DNA of 64,000 bases from NCBI GenBank assembly GCA_020744425.1, contig JAGMUV010000030.1:681465-745464 (forward strand). The letters are read 5' to 3'. The notes under the pieces were generated by a model. That model was not told the origin of the DNA, ran no database searches, and was given only the letters and a program-made list of their open reading frames with translations. Shown piece after piece: positions 23,694 to 35,100 of this stretch (positions within the stretch are counted from its first letter, which is position 1; every line of letters begins with the position of its first letter). The stretch is from Dactylonectria macrodidyma (Eukaryota > Ascomycota > Sordariomycetes > Hypocreales > Nectriaceae). A program made the position numbers and the translations under genes.

Positions 23694-24066
23694 CCTGCTC
23701 ACATTCAGGCCTTATCCTTGCCCTTACGTATTTTACGTAAATGTTATTGGGTCTTTGCGGGCCACTGCCTCTCGGAGGCTCCAGGACGCAAGGCTAAAGT
23801 GGACTCTGTGAGCATTGACCATTTAGAGCGCCACCAATGAAGGCACAACCACCCCTGCTCACACTGAGACCACATCCTTGCACTTACGTATTTTACGTAA
23901 GTGTCATCCTTGCCCCTACGTACAATACGTAAGTGCCATCCTTGCCCTTACGTACAATACGTAAGTCTCATCAGGTCTGTTGCACGTGCCAAGAAACTGA
24001 CCCTGCTCACATTAGACGACTAAACAAGCAGCATCCTTGCTCTTACGTATTTCACAAAAATGTTAT
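23694..24066. promoter_or_regulatory. Cluster of TTACGTA/TACGTAA palindromes in a divergent promoter
   Basis: Paired half-sites spaced by about five bases (CTTACGTAttttACGTAAG-type) lie at about 23723-23740, 23883-23901, 23915-23932 and 23947-23964, with a degenerate copy at about 24042. TTACGTAA is a well-known fungal bZIP (Yap/CREB-like) site. The surrounding sequence is also duplicated: CCTGCTCACA... followed by CATCCTTGC or TATCCTTGC precedes the palindromes at about 23694, 23855 and 24001. The cluster sits between the divergent starts at 23456 and 24219. Confidence 0.7.
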
Positions 24067-24218
24067 CGGATCTGTCGCAGGTCGTCAAGAAATTGACTGA
24101 CACGCCGGACCAACATCGCCTACATACCCAGCTATAAGAGACTGGAAATGAATTAGATAGAATTTAAAGGATATTGAGAGTTACAGTATCATACGTACCA
24201 TTCTATCAGTTTATCAAA

Positions 24219-24572
24219 ATGTCTTATTTTCCACAAACCACCCGCGCTACGATCGGCAGACGGGCACCACAAACCCAACGAAGATATGGAAATGGGTCAG
24301 AATCTATGTTGCTGAACTCGCATCCTTCCAGGCGTATCCAATCTACTATGCCAACTACTTCCGCCCCAGAACCAGAGCAATATCAACCTCAAGATGACAA
24401 GTTCGATATCGATATGAGTAGCGTTATGTGAGTTATCCTCGCTGATTGAGCGGCATGGGAACTGATCCTGAAAAGGGCGACTGAGGGAGAGATGCATCGA
24501 CAATTGATGGCTAAGGTGGACAGGATGGGCGAGAAAATAGACTTGTTCGTCAGACAGAAGTTCTATACATGA
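24219..24572 (+). CDS. Small protein with helical C-terminus (101 aa, 2 exons)
   Basis: Exon 1 is 24219-24427, the intron 24428-24475 (GTGAGT...CTGATCCTGAAAAG), exon 2 24476-24572; phases agree. Residues 1-65 are disordered, rich in Arg, Gln, Ser and Pro. Residues about 70-100 form an amphipathic helix (GEMHRQLMAKVDRMGEKIDL). The intron removes an in-frame stop, joining SSVM to ATEGEM. More exons downstream cannot be excluded. No family is recognised. It shares a promoter region rich in TTACGTAA sites with the micro-exon gene. Confidence 0.55.
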
Positions 24573-25415
24573 ACCAGGTTTTCCTAATATGGTGAACTAT
24601 AGAGCGCGTCAACAGGCATCGAAGAATGAGCAGAGGTATGTAAGTCCACTGTAATTAAATATATTTTGCTGACCAATATGGAATTAGCCTACAAAGTATA
24701 ATGCAAGAGTAAGTCCCGGTGTTAAGCTTATAATGATGGTGTCTAACGTGGTACTTTAGAATTCACTCGTCAGTAACTGTGGCTCCATAGGATCTATAAG
24801 CCATGCTAATCCCGAACACTAGCTTTGTAGCGAGTTCTAAGCATCTTATCGAAGAAGTTAATAACTTGGTAAGCATGGCGCAGGTTGTGGAGGAGGAGGA
24901 GCCCCCGAGCATGGAAACTTTTAATATGCCATAACAAAGAGATGATGTCGCATTTCGAGCACTGGCAAAAGGGAATGCACAGTCTGCTAGTACGTAATGC
25001 AAATACTATATGTATACTGAATGTGATATCCCTTTTCTCCCGATTAGCGATTGTTGCGTGAGGTGATCTGAAAATAGTGGTGTCCAGAGGTAGACTGTGG
25101 CTGCTTTATCTGTGCCGCCTATGTGCATATTATGCCTAGTCTGACTTGCGGGGGTTCCAGGCTCATAGAGTTTGAGATGAAAGGGATCTGGGTAGAAACA
25201 ATAGATAGCTGAAGATGCAATAGATAAATAGTTGATGCACGTCTCTTATACTACGAGTAATCTTTCGTTAGGATGTCTTGAGCTTCATTATCAAAAGTTG
25301 AATTGAGTCTATTTTTCTTCCATTACCACTCCTGCACCGTAATACAGACGAACCTTAAGAAGTAGTAATATAAAGTCACATAGTATAACCCGGAGAACTA
25401 GCCTCAACTCATTAA
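24573..25415. other. Spacer, no supported gene
   Basis: About 840 bases. Several good donor-like GTAAGT/GTATGT strings occur (e.g. about 24638, 24712), so further short exons of the upstream gene are possible, but no consistent reading was found. A 79-codon minus frame (25002-24763) has no recognisable features. Confidence 0.35.
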
Positions 25416-26551
25416 TTAATGTGGGGTGAAATGATAATTTCGCTGAGCTGTATACTGAGCGGAGACTATTACATTCCATAAGCTTTCGAGTTTCCAGCAT
25501 CTATTCTCTGTCCAAATCGATTGTATAAAGTCGTGCTGACAGGAATGAGATTAGCCGCTTGTCCTCAGTTTGCAGAACGCTCGACTAACCTTTCGGAGTT
25601 TTGTAGCCGATGTTGCCAACGGAATATCTGATACAAATTGAATAATTAACTGGGCATAATCACCCCAATGGCTGGGGTCAGCTACTCCAATGGCTCCATC
25701 GTCCGGTTTGTACTTCTGCATCATTTGCATAGTTACCAGTCCAAAATCGTGTATATCTTTACTTCTCCTCGCGATTGACGTACTTTGATAGGCTTCCTGT
25801 TGTCCTAGTACCCTGCTTAGATATTTAATAAATGGAAACAAAAGCAATCTCACTCACCTAACTTCACAAGACCACTTTTGTTTACCAGAATATTTTCACA
25901 ATCTAAAAGTCCATGACTAATACCTTCGGTTTCCAAGTATACTAAGGCATCCAAAATCTGCCACCTCAGTATGCGGATTTAAAAATCAAATAGAATACCT
26001 ACCTGGCCTAAAACTGTAGCAAGTTGCTGCGAACTAGGGTAGGCAGCAGACATCACAAGATGCGATAGGGCAAGGTCCATTTGCTCGAAAACGACGTAAG
26101 TGAATTTATCAGTTACGAATGCTTCTAGGGCAAAGTAAATATTCGTATGCCGAAGCTTTTGCAATTTGGCAAGCGCATCTGTCGTTGCTTTTTCCTTAGG
26201 GATCTTCCGCAATCCTACAGGTTCAGGTGACGATCGTCCTTTCGCAATAATCACACTCCCACCCAGATCAAGGGCTATTATCGATGATTTTGTATAGTAT
26301 TCCCATGGAGATTCTGCCCGTACCGGCAGCGGAATTCCAGAAAATTTTCCCTGTGTGGGTGCATTGTTTCCTGCGCCATCTGAATGATAAGCCTGTATTT
26401 GCTGATGCTGATCTTTGCTTAACTTATTTGGCTTATTTGGCCCTTTTGAGTTAGCATTCCCTTTTGAAATAGCAACATGTACTTTCGAGGCCTCTGTGAC
26501 CTCTTTTCCGCCGAAACCTAACTGAGTTAGGCGCTTGTGGTCTGAGTTCAT
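25416..26551 (-). CDS. Pseudokinase-like protein 2 (327 aa, 4 exons)
   Basis: Exons: 26551-26003, 25957-25858, 25804-25590 and 25535-25416; introns of 45, 53 and 54 bases, all phase-consistent. Residues 1-85 are polar linker. The kinase-like fold follows: KSSIIALDLGGSVIIAKG, a LRKI strand at the Lys position, helix C (TDALAKLQKLRHTN), hinge strand TYVVFEQMD, helix E, and the loop ISHGLLDCENILVNKSG ending VKLG. HRD is replaced by HGL and DFG is missing, though the Asn of the loop is kept. The C-lobe has DIHDFGLVTMQMM and ends with the kinase-typical LRKHDFIQS. Such HGxL...N proteins are common in ascomycetes and thought to be inactive kinases. The joins restore the loop and C-lobe, supporting the model. 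Confidence 0.8.
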
Positions 26552-27944
26552 TATTTCCAGAGTCTGTGAGAAACAGAATTGAGAGGAGAGACCCTACTTA
26601 TAACCCTTGGGGGCAGCGAAATATTCCAGATCTGCCAGTAATGGAATAAGGAACGGAAGTGGACCTTAGCGCTGACACTTGTTGACTGACAAAGCTCAAA
26701 ATTGAGTTTGCATATGTGCTTCCCGAGGCATGCGCCTAAAGTAAAGTCAAAGTCTGTGTCCGCATTCCGGTATCCACGAGTTTTTCATGGGTTGGTGTAG
26801 GCTAGTGTGGCTTCGTACGGTGTGCAGTCAAAGCACGTGCTGCTTCAGCACTCCGTTAACATCCGTCGTTGGGAACCCGAAAGGAAGAACCAGGCTAACA
26901 CCTTGCCGCTATGGGATATGCACGCAAAGGAATGCTGGCGGTGTGACAAATGGTAGATAAATTTGGCTAAAATTTGTCCGATGACTCTTCTTCATAATTA
27001 TTTTACATTTCAGCTTTCAGGCGTTGCCCTCCACTGAGGGTAGAGCCAGTTCTGAACCATTAGACAGAATGGCTTACCAGAGCAAGAAAACGGAGAAGCC
27101 GGCGGCCTTGCGGTCCTTCCACTCACAGGAAATACTTGGTTACACCTCCACCACCCACCCGAAACATTGAGGTTCAGTCCTCAGCGCGCCCACTCCGCCC
27201 CAACAAAAGGTCTCAAACCCACGAAATATGGCCGGGTCGGATCAAGGAGGCAATCAAACTAGTGGGCGTATCTAAACCGCTCTTACTAGCTGTTGCCGAA
27301 GACATCATTCTACACATACTAGGTTTCTTGGACACACTTAGGTTACAGGGGCTCTACAAAGACCTCTATGGACCGGTGCCTCTGCACCGCAAGCGCTACG
27401 CCGCTGGCCGATTTCTACTCCCTGAGGCCGGCGCTAGGCCCGATGTCCCCATCGTCCCCGTCATCCGGCCACCCGCTGACATCGCCGCATCTGTGCGCTT
27501 CTGGGTCCTGTCTCTCCCCGGTCGTCATTCATTATTTGTTCTGATACATTAAGACACATGTTACTTATAAGTGTGCTGATGACCGGTAACTGAATACTAT
27601 AGCTCGCTTTTGGGCCTGGACGACTTTCATTAAGATACTGATGGATCCAATACGGCTAGGATGATCAGAGCCTTCAAAGGGGGTTTTCTGTGGAGACCAA
27701 AGATGATTGTATTGATTGTGTGTATCATCTAGGATGCCTCCGGCCCCCTCTTTTCTCCTGAGGGGTTTTTCTAGTCATCTGACTAAGGCTAGGATATCGG
27801 TGTATCAGAGGTTATGCCGCCACACGAGGGGTCAATCCAACAGATACTATGATTTTGTTCTATTGGAATTCAGGTTGACTTTCCTAATTATGCTACATCC
27901 CGGTGCTGAAAGAAACAAACTCGAAGAGAAGGAGACTCAGGAGC
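26552..27944. other. Upstream spacer with an ORF-like GC-rich fragment
   Basis: A 138-codon plus frame (27136-27552) opens with TTG, not ATG; its middle (PLLLAVAEDIILHILGFLD) is helical and the rest Arg/Pro-rich. Its GC content is above the surroundings. It could be an exon or a decayed gene fragment; no family or splice partner was identified. The rest of the region holds no gene I can support. Confidence 0.35.
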
Positions 27945-28613
27945 CTACGGCGCTGTAACCTTCTTACCAGTACCATATTGAATGTTCTCAATATTGAGGC
28001 CAAGTTCGTTCTGAGAGCCAAGGCCACTGGGGCATGTTGGCTGGTTACTGGTAGCAAGATCAAGCGAGCAAAGCTCATCAATACCCAATTTGCAGATCGG
28101 ATCATAAATATTATAAAGTAGAAAGTTCTGAGAAACCCAACTAGTCGGTTTGGCGACACAGGAAGCGACATAGTCCATACTAGTTGCAGCTGAAAGAGGC
28201 AGTTTACCATCATCTAATAGGCACTTGCAATTACTGGGGTGGACGGTTTTATACTCCATGTCGATGCCACCACCTTGCTGAGGGTCATCCATGGCCGACT
28301 TACCAAAGCCAAGATAGTTCCAAGCATCGTAAGAGATATCGTAAGCTCCCTCAGATGTATCAATATGAAGCAAGTATACCTCACGGCCTTCATATTTGAC
28401 TTGAACACAGATATCATCACAACTGACAGGGCGAGGCCAATAGGCGACGCGATTGGTGTTTATCTTGCAGCCCAAGACCCCAACAGACGAGGAATACTGC
28501 TCATGAGGAGTCATTTTGGCAGAACTAGCCCTTGGGGAGTGGTGGGTTCTAGCTGAGACCAGAGCAGCAGAGGCAGCCATTATGAGAAGAACGACGAACA
28601 TTTCCATGCCCAT
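27945..28613 (-). CDS. Secreted protein, expansin/double-psi-barrel-like fungal family (222 aa)
   Basis: The start is the ATG at 28613 (upstream in-frame GTG ignored). The first 21 residues (MGMEMFVVLLIMAASAALVSA) are a signal peptide. The mature part has six or more cysteines and the order GCKINTNRVAYWP, CDDICVQVKYEGREVYLLHID, GGAYDISYDAWNYLGFG-type and DPICKLG...CPSGLGS. This matches a common ascomycete secreted family with a barwin/GH45-like barrel feel; catalytic activity is unproven. It is probably secreted to the cell wall or host interface. Single exon, apparently intact. Minisatellite arrays begin about 150 bases upstream of its start. Confidence 0.75.
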   Translation of the reverse strand: MGMEMFVVLLIMAASAALVSARTHHSPRASSAKMTPHEQYSSSVGVLGCKINTNRVAYWPRPVSCDDICVQVKYEGREVYLLHIDTSEGAYDISYDAWNYLGFGKSAMDDPQQGGGIDMEYKTVHPSNCKCLLDDGKLPLSAATSMDYVASCVAKPTSWVSQNFLLYNIYDPICKLGIDELCSLDLATSNQPTCPSGLGSQNELGLNIENIQYGTGKKVTAP

Positions 28614-28763
28614 AGATTGCAAATGCAAAGCCACCGAGCGCGAATGGGGGCGAACAGGGGAATACTTATACGAGTCGAAGCTTGGAATCTGAGTCCATTT
28701 TAGGCCGGCTGTCCATTTCCAGCTTCCATGTCAGAAGTCACTCTGCAGTCATAGGGCCAGTGC

Positions 28764-29357
28764 AGTCCCAGGACAACTATAGTCCCAGGACAACTCCAGT
28801 CCCAGGACCACTCCGGTCCCAGGACCACTCCGGTCCCAGGACAACTACGGTCCCAGGACAACTACAGTCCCAGGACAACTATAGTCCCAGGACCACTCCG
28901 GTCCCAGGACCACTCCGGTCCCAGGACAACTACGGTCCCAGGACAACTCCGGTCCCAGGACAACTATAGTCCCAGGACCAGTGCAGTCCCAGGACAACTA
29001 CGGTCCCAGGACCACTCCGGTCCCAGGACAACTATAGTCCCAGGACAACTCCGGTCCCAGGACCACTCCGGTCCTATGACAACTATAGTCCCAGGACCAC
29101 TCCGGTCCCAGGACCACTACGGTCCCAGGACAACTATAGTCCCAGGACCAGTGCAGTCCCAGGACAACTACGGTCCCAGGACCACTCTAGTCAGGATCAG
29201 TGCAGTCCCAGACTATGGTCCCAGGACCAGTACGGTCCGACCAGTACGGTCCCAGGACTAATGCAGTCCACGACAACTATAGTCCTAGGACCACTCTAGT
29301 CCCAGGACCACTACAGTCCTAAGATAACTACGGTCCTAGGACTACTACAGTCCCAGC
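28764..29357. repeat. 17-bp minisatellite (GTCCCAGGACNACTNNN)
   Basis: About 35 near-tandem copies of a 17-base unit beginning GTCCCAGGAC, with variable final bases (TATA, CCG, ACG, GCA classes). Because 17 is not a multiple of 3, open frames inside it (e.g. 28682-28969) repeat every 51 bases and are artefacts. Copies degrade toward the 3' side. Confidence 0.9.
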
Positions 29358-29360
29358 AAT

Positions 29361-29775
29361 CCAGTCTATCCAGTTTTAGTCAAATATGCAGTTTTTAGTC
29401 AAATGTCCAGTTTAGTCCAATTTTAGTCAAGACACCGGTTTTAGTCAAAGATCCCTGTTTTAGTCAAAGATCCCTGTTTTAGTCAAAGATCCTTGTTTTA
29501 GTCAAAGATCCCTGTTTTAGTCAAAGATCCTGGTTTTAGTCAAACATCCCTGTTTTAGTCAAGCATCCCTGTTTTAGTCAAACATCCCGGTTTTAGTCAA
29601 ACATCCCTGTTTTAGTCAAGCATCCCTGTTTTAGTCAAACATCCTGGTTTTAGTCAAACATCCTGGTTTTAGTCAAACATCCTGGTTTTAGTCAAACATC
29701 CCTGTTTTAGTCAAACATCCCTGTTTTAGTCAAACATCCTGGTTTTAGTCAAACATCCTGGTTTTAGTCAACCCC
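29361..29775. repeat. 19-bp minisatellite (GTTTTAGTCAAACATCCTG)
   Basis: About 20 tandem copies of a 19-base unit, most intact from 29450 onward, with CAAAGATCC, CAAACATCC and CAAGCATCC variants grouped in blocks. On the minus strand the unit reads TTTGACTAAAACAGGGATC-like, matching the diverged array at 38093-38545 in inverse orientation. Confidence 0.9.
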
Positions 29776-30511
29776 AGGATCAGTGCAGTCAAGTCTAGTC
29801 CGACCTCCTTTCTTAGAGCAAGAGTCCCCACTCTCGCGTCCAGAAATGAGCTCTCTCTTCCAGAAATCGTCCAGCTGCTCACTAGGCCCTTTCTATCCAG
29901 AATTGCCCTCCTCGTTATGCACACGTCAGGCCTCCCGGCCTTCCTGTCCTTCTGTGTAGTGGCATCTTCGCTGCTTGTACTGCCATTGACGATTTACAGA
30001 GAATGCTCTTGATGTCTACACATTTCTTAGAGAAAGTTCACAGATCAAATCATTCAAGCAATAGAACATTTCATATTTTTGTTAGATCCCGCTTCAATCA
30101 TAATAACGTATCGCTCGCAGCTTGAGAATGGATAATATCGCGCAATTGACTTCGAGCCCGCGTTCCCCGAGTCGATACAAGTATTTTACTTGGATGTAAC
30201 TCCAGAATACAGTCCTGTCTTTTGAGACGATCTCTTAAATATCGGTGAAAATCCAGTGTTGTTTGCATCTTAATCGATGTATGAAGTTGGTTGAGTGGTG
30301 GCAAGAGCAGCAGGCACAGCGATTATCTTTAGCTCTGGAATCCAACCACTCTTTCGTCCAATACTGTGCTTCAAGGATAATCTAAAGCAGTCATCTCAAA
30401 CTGATTTCGAGTCTGCTTTAGAGCCACTTTTTGATGAATCTTGCTCTGAGGCGGGCTATAAGAAACGCGGATGCCTTGCATTGATGTGGGAAATTAGATT
30501 TCATTCTAACC
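29776..30511. other. Upstream region of the LysM-type gene
   Basis: About 735 bases. A 68-codon minus frame (30304-30098, TTG start) has no ATG and no partner exons. A short plus frame at 30295-30552 overlaps the LysM-type start and is disregarded. No repeats. Confidence 0.35.
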
Positions 30512-31762
30512 ATGATTTCCTTTCTTTTACTCTTTCAGATAGTGACGGTTAGCGCATTTTGTACCGACATTGCTCTCTGGGTTCCATGGAATGAGACACT
30601 TTATGACGCTGCCGATGCGCTCGGACTCAGAAACTTCAATCAATTGATCAAGCTCAACAAAGGATTAGACCCTGATTGGATTCAAGCCGGAAAAACCTAT
30701 ACTGTGCCTTTCACCTCTGTTAAACCCCCTGCGACATGGGTTAAACTCGATGGCTGCACTCCATTTCTACAATTAAACCAAGAAGTGGCAAGCACTGCAT
30801 TTCAGGAGACTTCAAAAGCAACCGGAATGTCAACGATTTCTACATTAGAAACGAAGAATAAGAATTCACTGTCAACGTCGACTATCAAGAAAACAATTAA
30901 TCTTGAGACTACTTTGTCGCTCTCATCCATCACTACGACTTTATTGTCAACTTCATCATATTTATCGTCGAATTCAGGTTCAATATCATCTGCGTCTGCA
31001 TATGGCTCTGGCTCCGGCTCCCACTCCGGCTCTGACTTTACCTCCGCCTCCCACTCCATCTCTGATTCCCAGTCTACCTCCGGCTCCAGCTCTGTATCTG
31101 GCTCCGCATCTGCATCTGGCTCTGTGTCTGGCTCCGCATCCGCATCTGGCTCTGCATCTGGCTCCGCTTCTGCATCTGGCTCCGCATCTGCGTCTGGATC
31201 TGATATGGCTACGTCTACGTCTACACCCAAGACCAAGACCAAGACCAATATTGAGACCAAGACCAAGACCAAAACCAATATTGAGACCAAAACCAAGCTT
31301 GAGACCAAGATTGAGACCAAGACCAGGACCAATATTGAGACCCAAACCAAGACTGAGACTACTACGACGACTTTGTCTACTTCTGTATCTACAACTAAGA
31401 CCTCATCATCCTCGCCAACTTGTCATCCACATGGGACTTACAATACAAATGAAGATAAATTAGAGAAATATGCAAAAGAGTTCTGTAGCACAGTAGACGG
31501 TAGATCCTTGACAACAAACCAGAGCTTGCAATATATTTACGGTAAAGACAAAGAGCTATTGATCTTCACTGCGTCCTGGGTTCCAGGATGTGAGGGTGGA
31601 AAGCAGAGCATTACAGGATCTGGCAACCTGTGCTCTAACATGATGATAAATAATTGGCGTAAATGCAATAACGGTGGTCAAGGTGGGTATACAATTCGGG
31701 ACTGTGTAATGTGGATCTATCGACCAAACATGATTGTAGGGTCTAATGATGATGATGACTAG
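30512..31762 (+). CDS. Secreted LysM-type protein with Ser/Gly-rich linker (416 aa)
   Basis: ATG at 30512; residues 1-15 are a signal peptide (MISFLLLFQIVTVSA). Residues about 18-67 resemble a fungal LysM: a Trp/Asn-rich start (WVPWNETLYDAADALGL), FNQLIKLNKGL and IQAGKTYTVPF. A long linker follows: Thr/Ser-rich, then Gly-Ser repeats (GSASASGSVSG) and a Lys/Thr repeat block (TKTKTNIETK). The C-terminal 100 residues hold about six Cys (CHPHGTYN, EFCSTVDG, VPGCEGG, NLCSNMM, CNNGGQ, DCVMW), a module often paired with LysM in ascomycetes. LysM proteins bind chitin oligomers, so a cell-surface or effector role is likely. The TAG stop (31760-31762) lies inside the LINE target duplication. Confidence 0.8.
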   Translation: MISFLLLFQIVTVSAFCTDIALWVPWNETLYDAADALGLRNFNQLIKLNKGLDPDWIQAGKTYTVPFTSVKPPATWVKLDGCTPFLQLNQEVASTAFQETSKATGMSTISTLETKNKNSLSTSTIKKTINLETTLSLSSITTTLLSTSSYLSSNSGSISSASAYGSGSGSHSGSDFTSASHSISDSQSTSGSSSVSGSASASGSVSGSASASGSASGSASASGSASASGSDMATSTSTPKTKTKTNIETKTKTKTNIETKTKLETKIETKTRTNIETQTKTETTTTTLSTSVSTTKTSSSSPTCHPHGTYNTNEDKLEKYAKEFCSTVDGRSLTTNQSLQYIYGKDKELLIFTASWVPGCEGGKQSITGSGNLCSNMMINNWRKCNNGGQGGYTIRDCVMWIYRPNMIVGSNDDDD

Positions 31763-31770
31763 TAAAGTCA
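31760..31770. repeat. LINE target-site duplication (left copy)
   Basis: TAGTAAAGTCA, identical to the sequence at 37691-37701. Its first three bases are the stop codon of the LysM-type gene. Confidence 0.8.
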
Positions 31771-32120
31771 ATACAATCAATCAATCAATCAATCAATTTA
31801 TTAACGCCCGGCGGCTTAAGCCGAAAGGGCACCAGTTAGTAATATTACCATACATTGCCCAAATTGTGTCCTAGTCTCCTCAAGCCCAATACTATGTCCT
31901 CGCCTTGTTTATGCATTCTCATTTGCTCTCTCTCTCTACGGATTCCCGTGGGTTAGTAATATTGTTAACGAGCTAGCTTGAAGCCTATTCTCCAAGTGTT
32001 CAGTGTCCTATCTACGGCGGCTGAAGCGGTGTTCGCTATTTCGGCACGGGGTGAGGGTAGGGTGAGGTCGAAATAGGAGGGTTGTAAGGGGGGTGGATAG
32101 GGAGAGGCCTGTCTCCCCAG

Positions 32121-35100
32121 TTAACTTGCATCGAGGCGGCCCGTGGCCAACGCAAATCGGATTGTCGCCCGAACGGCATTCATGTTTGGCACCCATTTTT
32201 GATCATCAGATGGCGACTTTCCTCCAAGATAAAAAGAGACATTGCTCCTCTGGGCGCTAGTGCATTGAAGCATCTCTGCACGGTATGCTGTCCACTTTCG
32301 GCATCGGAAGAGGAAGTGTTCAACTGTCTCCCTCGCTCGTCCACAATCACACCAGTCCGATGGTACGGCTTTGACGTGGAAGAGGTATGCATTCAATCTC
32401 GCTATACCTGTTCTCAGCTGGGCAAGTACACTGGCTTCCTTCCACGATAGTTGGTCATAAAGTTGTTTTGTGTGCTTACCCGGTAGTGCTGCATCGACTC
32501 GTTTGGAGTGTTTTCCAACTTTCTCTGGCAGTGACCACTTAGTGTTGACTTTAGAGCGTGTAGTGCTGAGTGTTGTGGATTGCATGCTGGGGAACTGCTT
32601 TTCGGGGGTAGCTCCCTGCTGTGTTGCCTTCCGAGCCTCCTCCTTAGCATGCTTCAGGAGCCTGTTTTCGTCGCTAGAGGGAAGCCACACGATCCTTAAA
32701 ACATTTCCATCCTTTCGGAGCTCTTTGACAGAATCGTAGATGCACCGTATATATTCTTGACCCGATTGCTGGCGAGGTTGCTTGACTGCAAGCGAGGCAG
32801 CTTTGTTACTCGTCATCAGTGCGATGCTGCGGTGTCGAAGTTTTGGTATGGTTCGCCTTAGGGCATACGCCATTGCTGCAAGCTCTCCGCTGTACGGGTT
32901 CTGTTCTGTTCTCATACCAAGAGTGAACGAGAAAGTCACGAGCTCTGGCCCGCCTCGTACCGCTGCTGATATCTGGACTGCGCCACCGACACCTACTACA
33001 TCGTTCCGAGCAGAGCTGCTCACCGCGATGCGTATGGCCCAACTTGCTTCCGCCTCTCTCGCTGCTGCCTCATCAGTGATAACTTCTACTCGTTCTTCCC
33101 ATGGCGCTAGCGTGAGAGGCTGAATGATTTCCAGCTGCTCCATTGGTACGTCCCTAAGCGTTGTTGCTACCTGGTAGAGTGGTGACCGATATGACTTTCT
33201 GAATGCTCGTATGCGGGACGTCAACCTGCGAAGAGGGTTGGTGTCAGGCAATGTGTGGATATCCGTCCACATCTTGATCGCTCTCCTCCAAAACCGTTGC
33301 TGTGCTGGAATGATATGAGCTTCTGCTTCTGCCACGCTTGTCGCTACAGTATTGAACGTCCCCACGATTGCCTGTGCCCCTGCTTTCTGAACCCTGTTGA
33401 TCGGTGCCATGAGTCTGTATATGAACCTGTGCATCCACACATTGGACGCGTAGTCCACCACCGGGGCTACGGTAGCTGTGAACAATTGCCTTGCTGTTGC
33501 TGGTGACAGGCCCCTCAACCTCTTCAGTTCCATTGCTGCTACAAGCCCCTTGGAGGCCGCCCTTGCGATGTGTTCCTTGTACTTGAGCCCAGCGTCCATG
33601 ATGACTCCTAGAATTTTGACATGGTGTTTCGGTTGCACTGACTGTCCTTTGATTGTGAACGGTTCGGAGTCGGACTTGTAGTCCTTCCGGGTGAAGTGAA
33701 TGATCGCCGTCTTGCTCGCCTCAAACGTCGCACCGCTCCTCCTCTCCCAGTCCAATGCGTCTTTAATAATTGATTCGATTTCCTTGCGGTTGCTATGTGC
33801 TGTTGGACCTGAGACCCAGGCTGTGAAATCGTCCACGAATGCTATCGCCCCTCTATTGCTGTCGATCCGCCGCTGGACCAAATCCGCATTGAAGAAGAGA
33901 TACAGGATTGGGGACAGCGGAGAACCTTGTGGGAGGCCAGCTTGCGGTAATTCTCGAACCTCTGATGACTCGCCGTTGATTTGAATCGTTGCCGTGCGGT
34001 TTGAGCAGAATGCCTCGACCCATCGAAGTAGCTTCTGCGGGATGCCACGTGCTTTCATTCTCTGGAGCAGCCTTTCCTTACACACTCCATTGTAGGCCCC
34101 CTTGACATCGAAACTGACGAGACTCACCACCAGTCGACGCCGCCAAGTGATATAGATCTGTTCTTGCAATAGCAGAAGCGCTTGTTCCGCCGATCGCCGT
34201 TTGCGGGCCCCAAAGTGGTTCGTCGGGAGCAGGCCATACGTTTCCACAGCATGTGAGATCCTTTCAGCTACCACCGATTCCAATACTTTGCCAAGGGTGG
34301 CGAGCAGTGAGATCGGCCGCCAGGCTCTGGCCATCGTGTAGTCCTCTTTATCAGGCTTTTTAAGCGGTACGATCTTTGCATGCCTCCACTGATCAGGTAG
34401 CGTTCCCTCCTCCAAAGACGCTCGGAAAATGGACATCACCCAATGCTTGACTGCTGGCCACACCTGTTTCCACACCACCACTGGTAGTCCATCTTCCCCG
34501 GGTGCCTTCCATGACTTCGCTGCGAATAGTTGTCGTTCCACCTCCTCCAGTGTGATGTCGGGCATCAATACCGGGGCTCTCTGGGGCCTAGTGCCTTCGT
34601 CGCCGATGTCGTTCGGCAAGGGAGGAAAGAACGTGGACAGCAGCTCTTCCGCTTGTTCTCTGTGGTTTGTAGTAGTTGTCCCATCAGCCCTGACCAGCTG
34701 CGGTACTTTACCAAATGCTGTATCATCCCCCGACTTCAAGTACTTAGCTGCCTCCCAGATGTTGTCGTTATCCGCAAGAAACTCGTTCCAGTGCTTCTTC
34801 TTTTGTTGCCTGATAGCGCTATGATACTGCTTCGCGGCCCCCTTCGCCATCTCCTCCAGTTCCGTCCTGATCCGTCCTGCCCGTCTCTCGGCTCGAGCAC
34901 GGTTCCTCCAGTACGTGTATATTTGGCGAAGCTGTGTCAGATCCGTCGTCCACCATCGTTTGGCATACGGCGATGGCTTGGCTTTTGGTGTCAGGGAGTG
35001 AACCGCCTCCGTAACCACCGACATCAACCGGTCAGTCTTCTGCTGCACTGTGCCTTCCAATGGTGTTATCTCCAGCGCGCTTGCAATTCTTGCGTTGATG

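Noticed and set aside
27136..27552. GC-rich 138-codon frame as an F-box-like gene
   Set aside because: No ATG start, only a vague helix; insufficient support for a named call.
28764..29775. Minisatellites considered as CRISPR-like arrays
   Set aside because: Units are tandem without unique spacers, no cas genes, and the genome is eukaryotic.
30802..31350. 182-codon minus frame and 186-codon plus frame over the Ser/Gly repeats
   Set aside because: Low-complexity shadows of the LysM-type linker.
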